Source: Ridgeia piscesae (taxonomy: Eukaryota > Annelida > Polychaeta > Sabellida > Siboglinidae). From it: a stretch of 64,000 nucleotides of DNA. Positions within the stretch are counted from its first letter, which is position 1; every line of letters begins with the position of its first letter. A model generated the notes under the pieces. That model was not told where the DNA came from. It did not search any database and was given only the letters and a program-made list of their open reading frames with translations. The stretch is from positions 332,501-396,500 of the forward strand of contig JAODUO010000477.1 in the NCBI GenBank assembly GCA_025642075.2, written 5' to 3'. The position numbers were made by a program, and so were the translations under genes. This document shows, in pieces, positions 35,624 to 48,470 of the stretch.

Positions 35624-36534
35624 GTAAGTAAAATACACGTTTCAGTTATTAACCTAATTTTGCCAGCATAGCCTATAAGTAGTAATTCAGTAGATACTCG
35701 AGTACAACTAAACTTGTTTTTATGTTGTCCCATTAAATTTAATTGGACTTGGAATTGAAAATTATGTGCAATGACACTTCCCGAAGGGCAGAGGCTATTG
35801 CTCAGCGCATACTGGTAGAACTAATATTCGCTAAACCTTGGCTATACCACTTTATTGCTACTTCCAAAAAAACTACAGAACCATCAGTGTGCTAAATATT
35901 AAATTCCATGATTGTGGATAAACACATTTTTTTTAATCTTATAGTAATATAAACCAGTGTTGCTCTCTAAAATCATGTATCTTGTCTACACTGTGTAACC
36001 AGGAAAAAAGTCATGTATTTATATGCCTACCTTGATGACAATTTTATTGTCGAAACATACTTTCCAGTTTACCACTTTAAACTTATTTGCATAACTTAGT
36101 CATCCTCATAACGTTAGTGAATGAAAGTGACAGGGACTATTTGTTCATCACAAGGTTGCAGTACACAGTGGTTATATGAGATGCTGTTATATGTCTCTGT
36201 TGCTTTGAAAGTTTCATGTGACTTGAGCAAGATACCTTAAGACTTATACTGGTGAGTGTCACACAAATTATTACCCAAAATTGTGTTCTTGCTATCATCG
36301 TACTATGATAATGTCCTACAAAGGAATTGGGTATCACTGGATAGTGTCAACATTCTGACACCTAGTGTTAGTTAATATTTAGTATTATGACAAGTTTTAT
36401 TCTCACTCTCAGCTCATGGATGTAGGTATGACTTTATCTGTAACCATTAATTAATTGTAGTTAGTTAAGTATTCACGATGTACCATGTTAGCATAACATT
36501 ACATTGACATTGTATAAGTAACTTAGGGTTTAAC

Positions 36535-38615
36535 AAGAGATTTAACAAGATTGCCACCTAGAGATTCAACTCTAGATGGCAGGTGGACTAAGAAGCCATT
36601 TGGCTTATCGAGAGTCCAACCTATCTATCTAAGTATACCCCGTTCGTCTTAGGTATACGTCGATTTTATTTTTAAATATATTAACACTACTAGCACCTAC
36701 ACAATCAGCTGATAATCTGTTCCATTCGTTTACTGTTCTTTGTGAAAATGAAAATTTTCTAATATCCAGTCTACACTGCTTCTTTGCTAATGTAACTCCA
36801 TGTCCTCTAGTCCTTCTCTCTTCCTTGACTGTGAAAAAAAAATATTTCTGTCAGTGTTTTCATACCCATTCAATATTTTAAACACCTCAATCTGATCTCC
36901 TCTCAATCTTCTGGTTTCTAGTGTTGTTAAACCACATTCTTTTAGACGCATTTCATAACTAATATTCCTGAGTTTTGGTATCATTTTGGTTGCTCTCCTT
37001 TGTACTCTTTCTAGCATATCAATATCCTTCTTGCGATATGGCCTCCATATTCTAAGTGAGGCCTAACTATTGTTTTATACAGCGGTATTATTAGTTCTTT
37101 TTCTTTGTACACTATATTTCGCCTAATTAATCCAAGAATTTGGTTTCCCTTCGCTGCTGCAATTCCACACTGCTCTGATACCTTCATGTCAGCACTAATA
37201 GTTAACCCTAAGTCCTTTTCCTTTAAGGTAGTATTTAGTACAGTACCACCGATTGTATATTGTGCATCTTCATTCCCATGTCCTGTGTGAAGGCACTTAC
37301 ACTTTCCAAAATTAAACAGCATTTGCCACTTCTCAGACCATTCTATCAACTTATTAAGATCATCTTGTAAATGCTGTCTATCTGCATCACTTTTAATTTT
37401 CCTAAACACTTTTGTGTCGTCCGCAAACTTCAACACCTTGCTTGTTATGTCATCATCCAAATCATTGATATATATTAAGAATAAAATAGGTCCCAGTACT
37501 GATCCCTGCGGTACTCCACTCAAAACCGATTTCCAGTTTGAAACCTCCCCATCAACTACTACTCTTTGTCTTCTATCAATAAGCCATTTTTCTATCCAGT
37601 TGATCATACCATTTCCTATGCCATGGGCCTTTAGTTTAAATAGTAGTCTTTGGTGTGGCACTTTGTCAAAGGCTTTTTTAAAATCCAAATAGGTTATATC
37701 TACTGGTGATCCCTCATCTACCCACTTTGTGACATCTTCCAAAAAACATAAAATATTTGTTAAGCATGACCTCGCTTTTAAAAACCCATGTTGAGATGGG
37801 TTTATTTTTAACAAGAAAATCAACCAGGTGATCTTTAATTAGTCTTTCTAATAGTTTGCAAATCACCGATGTTAAACTCACTGGTCTATTTGTTCTCTGA
37901 CTTATTTCTCGAACCTTTTTTAAATAATGGTATAATGTTTGCTTCTTTCCATTCTAACGGAACTATTCCCTCCTCTAATGACAAATTGAACACTGTTGCA
38001 AGCGGTATGCTGATTTGTTCTACAATTTCCAATAGTAATTTGGGAGGAATCCCATCCACTCCAGGTGATTTATTATCCTTCATATCTCTTATTTTCATAG
38101 CTACCATTGTTGGGGGGTTACAATTAGTTGTCCTAAATAGTCAAACTCTCTCCCTTCGAACTTAGTCTCAAGTACTGGTAATATACTAATATCTTCCCTG
38201 GTAAACACCGAACTAAAGTACTCATTTAGGTTTTCTGCCATTAAGAATCCCTCTGTTATTATGTTTCCATCATTACCTTCTAGAGGACCGACCTTATCCT
38301 GAACTTTCTGTTTACTTCGAACATACGCATAAAAACTCTTGCTGTCATGTGTTGTATTAAAAGCTATTTTTTGTTCGTAGCTTCTCTTTGAATTTCTAAT
38401 TTCAGCTGTAGCTTGATTAAGTGCTTCTTTATAAATGCTATAGTCTTCTTCACTTCCAGTATGTCTATATCTCTTCCACATCATTTGCTTGTACTTGATT
38501 TTTCTAATGGCTTCCTTCGATAAGTGTTTCTTCTTTGACTGTTTCCCCTGTTTTTTCAACGGAACAAATTTGTCAACGACACAGTCAATTACACTCTTTA
38601 AACAAACTGACAAAG
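36535..38615 (-). mobile_element. CR1/Jockey-like LINE remnant, reverse-transcriptase region
   Basis: Read on the minus strand, successive frames encode a LINE: a basic linker (IRKIKYKQMMWKRYR), NKSPGVDGIPPKLL and WKEANIIPLFKKG at 37.9-38.1 kb. The central block has QHGFLKARSC, YLDFKKAFDKVPH, GVPQGSVLGPILF and the catalytic FADD near 37420. The tail has LERVQRRATK and LRGDQIEVFKIL. Frameshifts or stops near 38105, 37885, 37825 and 37015 make it a pseudogene. No endonuclease domain is seen upstream, so the copy is 5' truncated. Confidence 0.88.
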
Positions 38616-38639
38616 TATGAACTGGATGTATCCACTATC

Positions 38640-39990
38640 TAGTGCATGCCCCACTGGGGCCAGACAAAATAATATTAATGATCAACTGGCCTGCTGGGTT
38701 TCACTTGGGTTAATAGAAAACACATGTCCACTATATGGTAGTAATAGAGATGCACAGCCATGTTAATGACCTAGATATACAGTGCCAAGAGGGGAGGTAT
38801 CAATTAAAAGAAGTCCAAACAAGATTAAATACTACAATCCACTTTATTATATCCTCAAATTACGACCCACTGCACTAATCACATCTACATAGATGTCCAG
38901 CCAGTTACAACACAATACTTTTTAGTGTGACCACACACAGACAGACACCCTGCATGCTCAGCTCCTGCTGACCAACTCCCTCAACTTTATTCTCACAATC
39001 TTCTATATCTAAGCTAGCCTGACTACACATTCAAATTAACCAATAATTCCCGCCCAGCATACACAAAGACAAAGACATCAACTAGGCTACTGGTAATTAT
39101 TAACATGTGATTTGGGGGTCTTCATATTTCCACCAAGCATACTTAATGATAACGACATTGACTAGACTACTGGTAATTATTGACATGTGGTTTCTGGTTC
39201 CTCTACCACTACTTAGCTCATCTCTGGTCTAAACACCTAATCGCAAATTAATTCCTAACCTGATAATTTATAATAAGCCCTACCATACCAACACAACAAT
39301 GTTTATAATTGTCTTTTATTTTTTGCTGTAGTTCATATTATCCCTAACATTGCTATAGTTTATGTAGAAGGCGCAAACAAAATATATAGTCAGTACATTG
39401 TATAACAGACAATTGCATTTCATCATATTATTTGATGTCGACTTTACATAATACCATTTTCAGATTAGTATGCTTAGGAGGCTTAACAATTGAAATTGTG
39501 AAAAATAAGTGTGTTGATGCTTTATTGGCTTTAATAATAAAGGAATGAAAATGCTATGTTGTGAATGTTCTTATTTTAACAACTTGTTGTTTCCTTGTCT
39601 GTTGGACTTCTTTGTGAGAACATATGTAGTTGTTAACTTGTTTCTTCATTAGATCTTCTACCTGTTGTAAGTCACCGGTACTGTTTCACCAGCCTGGACA
39701 TTGGGGATCCAAGAGAGAAGTTGACATGCATTCACCAAATTATGTAGTTTTATAAAGATAATTAACTTGTCATGTGGATTTATCAATTTATTTTTAAAAT
39801 TTGCTTTGTAATTAAGGGTAAATACTAATGTCTCAGTTTCAGTTGTTGGTTCAATTCCAACTGGTATGCCTTTGTGCACAAATACCCATGGTATGGGCTT
39901 ATTGACCGAAACATTGCATTTACCCTTGTAATTATGCTAATATTCATGTGAAAGTTGTATCAGATCAATAACAACTGTAGCCAAATTACG
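38640..39990. other. Intergenic DNA with a short direct repeat
   Basis: 39075-39119 and 39153-39196 share ACTGGTAATTATT.ACATGTG, a diverged tandem duplication of about 78-bp period. Otherwise I see no gene; a 73-codon minus-strand frame (39658-39879) has no supporting motif. Confidence 0.4.
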
Positions 39991-41543
39991 CCATTGGGTC
40001 ATTCCATGTCAAATCAATCACTTTTTGGCCATTTTTGCATCACCCGACTCCAAATTTAATTAAATTTAGTACAGTAGTTGGTTCACATGAGTATAACAAA
40101 ATAAAAAAAATTAAAAAATCTAGGTCAAGTATCATTGAAGATATAGGTCACTGAACTTTGACCTGATTTGCATACTGACCGCTAGAGTAATGCCTGTAAC
40201 TCTGCTATTAATAAAGCTAGAGAAACAAACAATATATCATCGGAAAGCCAATAAACATGTGCATAAAACTGTCATAAAATTAAAACAATAGTGTAAATAA
40301 GAATGTTGTAATTTTAGAAATTTGACCTTTGGCCTCAGATACCCATAAATGTATCCTCTGATTTTGCTAATATTTTGTAGACAGTATCCTCTACTATTGC
40401 AGAAGAGTCCCTGAAAATATTAGAGTGGGGCAGTGGGCAAATAATAAGTTTCAGAGATACATTAAATTAAGTACACCTGTAGATGAAAAATTGCACAAGC
40501 TAGAATAGCACTGTTTAACACAATAGAAACATACAGCACAATCTCTGATTTTGCTAATATTGTGTACCCAGGATCCAATATTATTGCAGAAGAGTCCTTG
40601 AAAATATTAGAGTGGGCAAATAATAAGTTTCAGAGATACATTAAATTAAATACACCTGTGGATGAAAAATTGCACCAAGATAGCACTGCATAACCTGTGC
40701 AATACAAACTTACAGCACAATCTCTGATGTATAAATCCATATATGTATATATGCTCACTAATTATATAATTGCTATGTAATATACCAGGGGTTATTGTTA
40801 TGCAATTACCATCAGAGGGACAAGATCATGCACATGTAAATTTTTTGTTTGTAATGTTATGTGATTTATGGCATACAGAGCAATGTTAAAGCATACAAAT
40901 GACCAACTTGTATTGCATAATACATATGATAAGCATTGCAGATTGAATTGTATTGACAGCTGATCAGCTTCATGTGTGATGATTTCAGTTTCATTAGACT
41001 GAGAGATAATATGTCAATTGATCTGAAAAAGGTGAAGTAATGAAATTTATCATTAGTGAGCACATATACATATATCATTTACACATCAGAGACTGCTGTA
41101 TGTTCATATTGGGTTATACAGTGCTATCCTGGTTCAGTTTTTCATCCACGTGTGTACTTAATTTAATGTATCTATGAACATTATTATTTGCCCACTCTAA
41201 TATTTTCAGGGACTCTTCTGCAATGGTGTAGGATATTGTGTAAAAAATATTAGCAAAATCAGAGGATACGTGTTTTGGATATCTGAGGTTAAAGGTCAAA
41301 TTTCAAAAATTACAACATTCTTATTTACACCAATGTTTAATTATGTGTGCATGTTTATAGGCTTTCCAATGATACATTGATTGTTTCTCTGGCTTTATTA
41401 ATAGCAGAGTTACAGGCATTAATGTAGCAGTCAGTATGCGATTTGGGTCAAAGTTCAGTGACCTATATCTTCAATGATACTTGACCTAGATTTTTATTTT
41501 ATTTTGATATTTCGCATGAGCCAACAACTGTCTAAATTTCCTG

Positions 41544-41550
<7 letters not shown>
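39990..41550. mobile_element. 1.5-kb fold-back element with arms of several hundred bp
   Basis: The left arm from about 39995 (ATTCCATGTCAAATCAATCA, AAAATCTAGGTCAAGTATC, ATGCCTGTAACTCTGCTATT) recurs as reverse complement up to about 41550 (AATAGCAGAGTTACAGGCAT, GATACTTGACCTAGATTTTT). A sub-unit of about 150 bp (ATTGCAGAAGAGTCC, AATATTAGAGTGGG, CAGAGATACATTAAATTAA) occurs twice in the left arm (40380-40510, 40550-40690) and once, inverted, at 41101-41240. No transposase is seen. Confidence 0.8.
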
Positions 41551-41606
<56 letters not shown>

Positions 41607-41655
41607 ATTATATACATGTATATATATATATGATATATATATATATATATATATG

Positions 41656-41714
<59 letters not shown>
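41546..41714. repeat. (TA)n tract at the edge of the 1.5-kb fold-back
   Basis: Two TA runs split by GTATATAATTATATACATG. It replaces the expected end of the right arm of the fold-back element. Confidence 0.9.
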
Positions 41715-41717
<3 letters not shown>

Positions 41718-41739
41718 TTATACATATCGTTTGGTTTTA

Positions 41740-42055
41740 ATTCCGCATGACCAGCCCATGTCAAACTACTCCTCGCCAATTTCTTTTTAATATTTTCCTC
41801 CACTCCAAGTTCATCCGTTCTTCGCTTATCAGCTCTCTTAACTCCAATAATTCTTCGTACCAGGTTGGTTTCGCAAACCTGGACCTTCTCTTGTTTCTCT
41901 GTTAGTCTCATCGCGACTCTGGTGCATTCATGGATCCCAGGGGTAACACATGAGCTGACACACATTTCCTTTAAGTTTCCATTAGTTGCGCCTGTCTCCC
42001 ACCATCTCTGCAACTTCCCCTTCCAAGCGTTAAATTTGCCTCTCCTGTAACCCTC
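41740..42055 (-). mobile_element. Short LINE 3' fragment
   Basis: Minus-strand reading includes [30 protein letters not shown] and TWAGHAE. This resembles the post-RT tail of many LINE polyproteins (RRI.GV.R.D.RR ... KWAGH). Only about 100 residues remain, and a (TA)n tract cuts the fragment off on its low-coordinate side. Confidence 0.6.
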
Positions 42056-42241
42056 ATTATAACCAAAGCAAATTACCTAGTCGATTTTGCACTGGGTAAT
42101 TGAAATTTCATAAACTTAATTTATTCATTTTAATAAACAACAACGTAACATGTTGTGATATTACCCGTTAAATGCCAAAACCTTGTAATCAATGTTAAAT
42201 TAGGAATGTTTAATTATTGTTTCATCAAAGTAAGTATAGAC

Positions 42242-42440
42242 ATTATATATATATATATATATACATGTTTATATGTATATATATATATGTATATATATGT
42301 ATATATATCTATATATATATATATATATATACCTGTACATATACCTATTACACATATATATATTTATATGTATATATATGTATATATGTATATATATACT
42401 ATTACACATATATATATATATAATTTATATATATATATAT
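42242..42440. repeat. (TA)/(TATG) microsatellite cluster
   Basis: TA runs mixed with ATGTATATAT and ACACATATAT words; the open frames across it are artefacts. Confidence 0.9.
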
Positions 42441-42827
42441 TCACACACCGAGTTTGTTTGATTGTCGGATGGCCCCTCCAATGCAAACTCCTGGCTACTC
42501 CACTGAAATGAAGGTACTTTTGGCAAGATTGATATCAGGCGTTTACATGCATTTGTTCGTTGAGGGGTAACAAATAGCCATCTCCCAATAAAACGAAGCA
42601 GGACACCGCGGCTGTGCATATAGACAGCGCCACGCGTCACCTATTGCTGTAGCCTCGATACTAATTATAACCTCGACTGGCGAAAAACAACGCTATAAAT
42701 AACACAACACGTTCGAGGGAGTGAAAATGATCACATAAGTTAATCCTTTTTTAATTAAAGATGGGCGTAATAACAATATGATTTCAATATTTGATGTATT
42801 GCTAACGGAAACTACGTTGGTAATAAA

Positions 42828-42920
42828 TGCGAATCCTGGACTGGTCGAATCTGGGACCACCACACCGCCACGCCATAACATCGTATCGCCACGTTGATCT
42901 GCGTCGTGCCTCGTTATGCC
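42828..42920 (-). repeat. Repeat G, inverse of 35200-35290
   Basis: CGAATCCTGGACTGG.TCGAATCTGGGACCACCAC here is the reverse complement of the same words at 35247-35282. TATGCCTCGCTGCCG is also present at both places. The family is unidentified. Confidence 0.5.
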
Positions 42921-43849
42921 TCGCTGCCGCCACACAACATATCGTACCGTATCACAACGTAGCAGAAACAGCACAACACAGTACACGCGTTCTGTGCACG
43001 CTTTGTCATGTTTTTGCTACGTTGTAGCCACGTTACACTACGTTAATTATACCTCGATGTTGCCAGGTTGTGTGTGATACGTTGTGGGGAGACGGCAGCG
43101 AATTTTGAACATGTCAAAAATAAAAACTTCCAGTTCACATTTTACCACATTTTCGCCACCTTGTTCCATGTTTGCTCACGTTGTAGCCACGTTCTGTCAC
43201 GTTTCGCAACGTAGCTAAACGTGACCCTATGACGGGAGTATTAGCTTGTTCCCTACAGACTTAACAAAAACCTAAATTTACGAACCATCCACGTGAGCCC
43301 ACTAAGCGCGGCAAAAATATGCATATTTCATAAAGTCAACTGGCATTGCATAAAGTGTGGAATTTCTAATTCGTTTATTTATAATTTTTTTGATTGGTGG
43401 GTATGGATAGATATAAAAGCAGGTACTATTGCAGCGTTTGCGAGATCCCACCGCTAATGCCAATTGTAGCGTTTGCGAGATCAATGCCACCAATTGTAGC
43501 GTTTGCGGGTGTATCTCGCGTTTGGCGCGAGCGGTCGGCACGGAGGCGTCTAGTGGCGGACTCGGGCACACGTTCACTCACTCAGTCTAACACAAACAAT
43601 ATATATATTTCCACAGTTTATTATCTCAAAATCCTAATATTACAAATCTAAGAAACTAACTAAAATACTTCAGCAACTAAACCAATAAAAATACAAAGTG
43701 ACGGCACTGACAGCGTGTATTATACGCGGTCATCAATTCACACAATATTGAAGTGACTCACCCACGGGTGTTCTGTTTCTCGTGGTGAGCGGTGTGTCGC
43801 GAACGACTGCTGACAATATGCGCAAGTCGGCGCAACGCAAGGTACTGTG

Positions 43850-44385
43850 ACGTACCGTATGTCACAGGGCGATCTGGAGCGGCGTGTTCCGGGATGAACA
43901 GTACCTGTTCTCCCGACAATATGCCCCAGTAGTCTCCCCAATAGGACACACACAGTATATGCTGTGACAGTAAGCCTGTCACAGGGCGCTCTGGAGCAGC
44001 GTGTCCCGGGGTGAACAGCGTACGTGTTCCCCCGGTAATAAGCCCCAGTAGTCTCCCCGAATAATTAGAAATCCCCCTATTTATACTCCCTAATATCTAG
44101 CCTGAGGACAGACGCTAGTCCCGATTATGTAATTTTGTCCAGCGCTGTATACCCCTAGAAATCTTGGCAGGGTGCCAATGAACTATGCACCCCTGCGGAT
44201 TACCCAAATAGCAGGGTAGGGTTTACCCTTCTTCACCCAGATGGCCCTAGAAATTAGCATATACGCTAGCTGGCAGTCAACGACATATTGGCAAGGTGCC
44301 AGTGACCTTTTACACCCCGGTAGAGTACGAAAATACAAGGGTTGGTTCTCTGCCTATGCCAGATGGCCCTAAAATTAACATACAA
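43850..44385. repeat. Two successive local tandem duplications
   Basis: 43858-43937 and 43978-44065 share GTCACAGGGCG.TCTGGAGC, CCCCAGTAGTCTCCCC and GAACAG. 44143-44262 and 44265-44385 share GGTGCCA.TGA, CAGATGGCCCTA and AATTA.CATA. The second pair has a period of about 122 bp. Unequal exchange or a retroelement LTR could explain them. Confidence 0.6.
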
Positions 44386-44399
44386 ATTGCATAGGAAAC

Positions 44400-45790
44400 C
44401 TTCCGTTGTCTCTTCTCGGAGTAAACAACACCCTCCTTGTATGGCTTTAGTAGCCATAAATAGTGGTAGATATATAATTATAATATTTCTCTATGAAAAA
44501 TCCCTACACTATAATACACATCAACGGGCATTATATGTTGTTATTCCCTTTAAGACCAACCTGTCATTCGTAAATGGTGCGAGAATGCTTCACATATTGT
44601 AAAGAACGACCCCCCTTGGGACGCGTGCGCGGGGGGGGGGGAGTGTGTGTGGGTGTGTCTCTCTCTTCTCGTGTGCGCTCGCCAGAATTGGTTTGACCCC
44701 CGATTCGGGGTAAAGTGACAGACGCTCGTTCCAGGTTCGATCTCGGATATTTTATTCACAAATTGAAGAATTCAAAAGATATACAGTGCGTTGGCAATAG
44801 AGTTTAACATAGTACTAGTAACATCGAAGTCACTGAGTGTCTGTTGCCAGTCCACTCCAGTGCTCCTACATTTTAAAGTTATAAATAAATGCCGGTAATT
44901 TTGATAGTCTCGAGAAATATGAGCTTCAGTCCATATTCATGTTTTAATTTGAACAGCCAAAAGGAGGGAGAGTCGCGAGCATCTTCCGTCGCTCTCGATC
45001 TCCGATATCCTCGATTAAAACCACGCTCTCTCCTTCCTTTTATTGTAAACCGTTAATTAACCAGTGTGCATCTGTGCGCATGTGTAATTAACAATTCCGG
45101 TCGCAAGGTTTGCCCAAGGACGCTAGTTTAACATCATCACGTACTCGAGAAACACCTGCAAATCTATACAAATTCAACTTTTGTTCAAACTGTCTCAGCT
45201 AGCATTTAGTCCATGTTCACTAAATCACTCGCTGGTAATATATGGTCATTAAGATCCGCGCCGTCGGTGCATGGTCCAGGATGGGTTTCCGTTGAAGTCC
45301 TCGAGTGGGGTAAACATCTTTAGAATTCGTCGGGGTCTTTGTGTCCGCTTTGGCCTTGCTCTGGTTTTGCCTCTGTGTTAAGTAATACTTTCTAGACTAA
45401 TAACGCTATATTGTATACACCGTTAAATATTAAGCGGGTGGGTTTTTACAATATGGTGCGATTATGTATATCTTAAAATCGTGAGTGTGTATGTGCGTTT
45501 ACATGCGTGTACACGCGTCTATGTATATGCTGCACCGACGGCTGCCAGAGGGCATCAATCTTCACACCATGGTAAATTAGTTTTATATATCCACGGGTTT
45601 GGTTTATCAGCAACCGGGCACCATTCGTGCATGGTACACGGTGGCACCCGTCGAGGTGCGTGACAAGTTTCTGTATACTGTGATACGTTTGGTTAATCAC
45701 CCGTCAGCAACGAGGCACCATTCGTGCATGGTAGCATTTCATTCACTTGTTAACCACACATTTTCAGTGGTTCCGTTGCAAGTCCCATAT
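44400..45790. other. Intergenic DNA with minor repeats
   Basis: A run of G at 44632-44641 and short GT runs follow. 45598-45640 and 45688-45731 share GTTTGGTT.ATCA, CAGCAAC.GG and CACCATTCGTGCATGGTA, a diverged tandem duplication of about 90 bp. No supported gene. Confidence 0.4.
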
Positions 45791-45794
45791 ATTG

Positions 45795-45796
<2 letters not shown>

Positions 45797-45882
<86 letters not shown>
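45797..45882. repeat. (TA)n microsatellite
   Basis: About 43 perfect TA units, flanked by CAAGTCC on the left and its reverse complement GGACTTG on the right. Confidence 0.95.
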
Positions 45883-45884
<2 letters not shown>

Positions 45885-46406
45885 GGACTTGCAATTGAAC
45901 TATTCTACGTTAAAATAAATAATTTAAGCCGCTTGGAAACACGGGGAAGGTAAACTTGGGGAAGTTTCCTCTGTTTTCTCCTCTCTAGGAATGACGAGGA
46001 TAGTTCTGTGAGTCCGATATTCGACCAATAATGGCAGCGAGATTGAACAATCGGTGTAACTTGTAGAGCGCTTTGAGCTATCAGTCAAGTGCGTAAATAA
46101 GTACGGCTCTTGTTCGCTTAATGTGTAGATAGCTCGACCAGTAAACAAGCAAGAAATAGGCTTTTCACTAGACGGACGGAAGGGCGGGCGGTCGGACTCG
46201 GAGGATTGATGTCTATCGATTCGACCTGTCAGTTTAAGTTCAGTATGAGTATTTTTAAGCAAAGTAGCATCACTTATATAAATAACAATATCGCTTAACT
46301 TAAACGCGTACACATATAAGCACACTTTTTGGCATGGATTGTATCTGTTGTCTATCAATCCCTTTTAGCAGCAGCAACCGCAGCAACAACCAGTCGACCG
46401 GCTAGT

Positions 46407-46620
46407 CGTTCGTTCGTTCGTTCGTTCGTTCGTTCGTTCGTTCGTTCGTTCGTTCGTTCGTTCGTTCGTTCGTTCGTTCGTTCGTTCGTTCGTTCGTTCG
46501 TTCGTTCGTTCGTTCGTTCGTTCGTCCGTCCGTCCGTCCGTCCGTCCGTCCGTCCGTCCGCCCGCCCGCCCGCCCGCCCGTCCGTCCGTCCGTTCGTTCG
46601 TTCGTTCGTTCGTTCGTTCT
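46407..46620. repeat. Symmetrically nested TTCG/TCCG/CCCG satellite
   Basis: About 29 TTCG units (46407-46523), then TCCG (to about 46560), then CCCG (about five units), then TCCG, then TTCG again to 46620. The same tetranucleotides form the array at 405-1596. Confidence 0.95.
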
Positions 46621-46624
46621 GTTA

Positions 46625-46737
46625 CTATGTCATTCTTTCAATCTTTTTGTCATTGTGTCATTCTTTTTATCATTCTGTCACTGTGTCATTCATTCTGTCA
46701 TACTTCCGTTCTAATTCTTCCATTCTTTTATTATTTC

Positions 46738-46769
<32 letters not shown>

Positions 46770-46880
46770 ATTCTTCCATTCTTCCATTCTTCCATTCTTC
46801 CATTCTTCCATTCTTCCATTCTTCCATTCTTCCATTCTTCCATTCTTCCATTCTGCCATTCTGCCATTCTGCCATTCTTA
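46625..46880. repeat. CATTCTGT / CATTCTTC octamer repeats
   Basis: Units of CATTCTGT, then about 11 CATTCTTC, then CATTCTGC, each a one-base variant of the next. The block directly follows the TTCG array. Confidence 0.85.
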
Positions 46881-47394
46881 CTTAAACAAGCGGTGCCCAC
46901 ACATCAACGAGCAGTGCCGTATGGTCGATCTAGTACATTCAGCTATATGACATATGTTTACCCACTTGCGTGCTACACCACAATGACTTCTGCAATATAG
47001 TTTGGGGATGTTATTTTCACAGAATGGAGTCGATTAATTTTCCCAGAATGAGGTCGTGTAAGTTATATGTGTGTTTACGTCACAGTTGATCGAAAGAATG
47101 TATGTGTATGGAAGCAGTACGAGTAGGTGTGTCCCATTCCCATATCCTAATGACAATGCTGTATTTTGTCGGTGATAAACAAACATTCCCTGATTACGTC
47201 GGGTTCAATCACTACAATGGAAAACACATGACAAATGCTTTGGCATAGATCAACCTCGCTACCCACTAGTAGAATTTTATTATTACGCATTTTGACTACC
47301 ACTGAAACGTCTATATTCGAATGTGTGTATAACAATTATAGTCATTAACACCCGGGACCTTTCAATTGATAAACTCTTTCTATTTTTACTTGTA

Positions 47395-47900
47395 GTCGCA
47401 TATCATATGCTCATTTCTGCAGTGATGTCTGTCCACCCTGATGCTATCACAACCGCGATTTTCTATACAGAAGTTTAAGAAAGATTTATGTGCAGAAAGG
47501 GTCGAGGCGTTCCGACCTCGGTGGAACGTCTTCATGGGAATGTTCAATGTTGTTCTCGTAGCCCGGAAACCCCCCACAAATTAACGCGTAATAAATGTGT
47601 TTCTATATAGGATAAGTTAATGAATGACCTTTGTGCAGAAAGGGTCGAGGCGTTACGACCTCGTGTGGAATGTCTACATGGGAGTGTTTAATGTTCATAT
47701 TGACGCTTACCACGTCGCTGAAAAAGTATAGGTAACCCATAACAACTAGTTTAATAGTGATTTGCATTTGGAATACATAGCGACCCCTGTTGCGCGAGTA
47801 TAGCTGCGCATTTCTGCAATGATATATTTGCACATAATACCCCCTGCCCTTTCGCATAAAGAAGTTGATGTATGATTACTGTTCAGAAGCACGCATAACG
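47395..47900. repeat. Diverged tandem duplication upstream of the secreted-protein gene
   Basis: 47484-47560 and 47625-47695 share TGTGCAGAAAGGGTCGAGGC, GTT.CGACCTCG and ATGGGA.TGTT.AATGTT. TCATTTCTGCAGTGAT near 47410 and GCATTTCTGCAATGAT near 47808 extend the similarity. A CGAGG..CGACCTCG hairpin sits in each copy. Confidence 0.6.
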
Positions 47901-48384
47901 AGAATAACCCATCGGGACGCTCTCGTTGTATTCTGGACTATAATAGACGGTGAACCTTGTCACCGACACATCGTGTAGAGGGGAGCGACTTCTCAAGACA
48001 TTCAGAACAATTCACCAGTGTACAGTAAGTGATAGTACCGCATGATCAGCATTGTTGTACTGTACGCGTTATGCCTAAAGTCATCCCAACTTACAGCAGG
48101 TGCTGCGAAACGTTGGCCGTTTCGTCCGGTCTGCATTGCCTTTATCTTTCGGAAGAGTCAGTAAAAGCTGTTTATTCTTAAAGCCAGGTGTATGTGGCAG
48201 GGAACGTGAATCATATGTCAAACAAATAGAAAACCGATGTGGATTCATACCGCTAGTGTCATCGATCTATCTGCGTCGTTGTCTGCTGTCAAGCCACGTT
48301 CTCTGCTAGTGTAGCTGTACCACCGATGGATACCATATTTTTCATATGATTCTTATATAATCGTGGTGCATTTCGCGCATTTGT

Positions 48385-48390
48385 TATAAA
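48385..48390 (+). promoter_or_regulatory. TATA box of the secreted-protein gene
   Basis: TATAAA stands 86 bp upstream of the start codon at 48471, which would put transcription initiation near 48415 and leave a 5' leader of about 55 nt. It is the only canonical TATA box that fits the gene. A focused TATA promoter suits a highly expressed tissue-specific secreted product. Confidence 0.6.
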
Positions 48391-48470
48391 AGACCGAACG
48401 TGTCTATATTAATATAACAGTTTCCATTTATGTTGTATGAACACCTTTCAGCAGACAACCACCGAAAACG

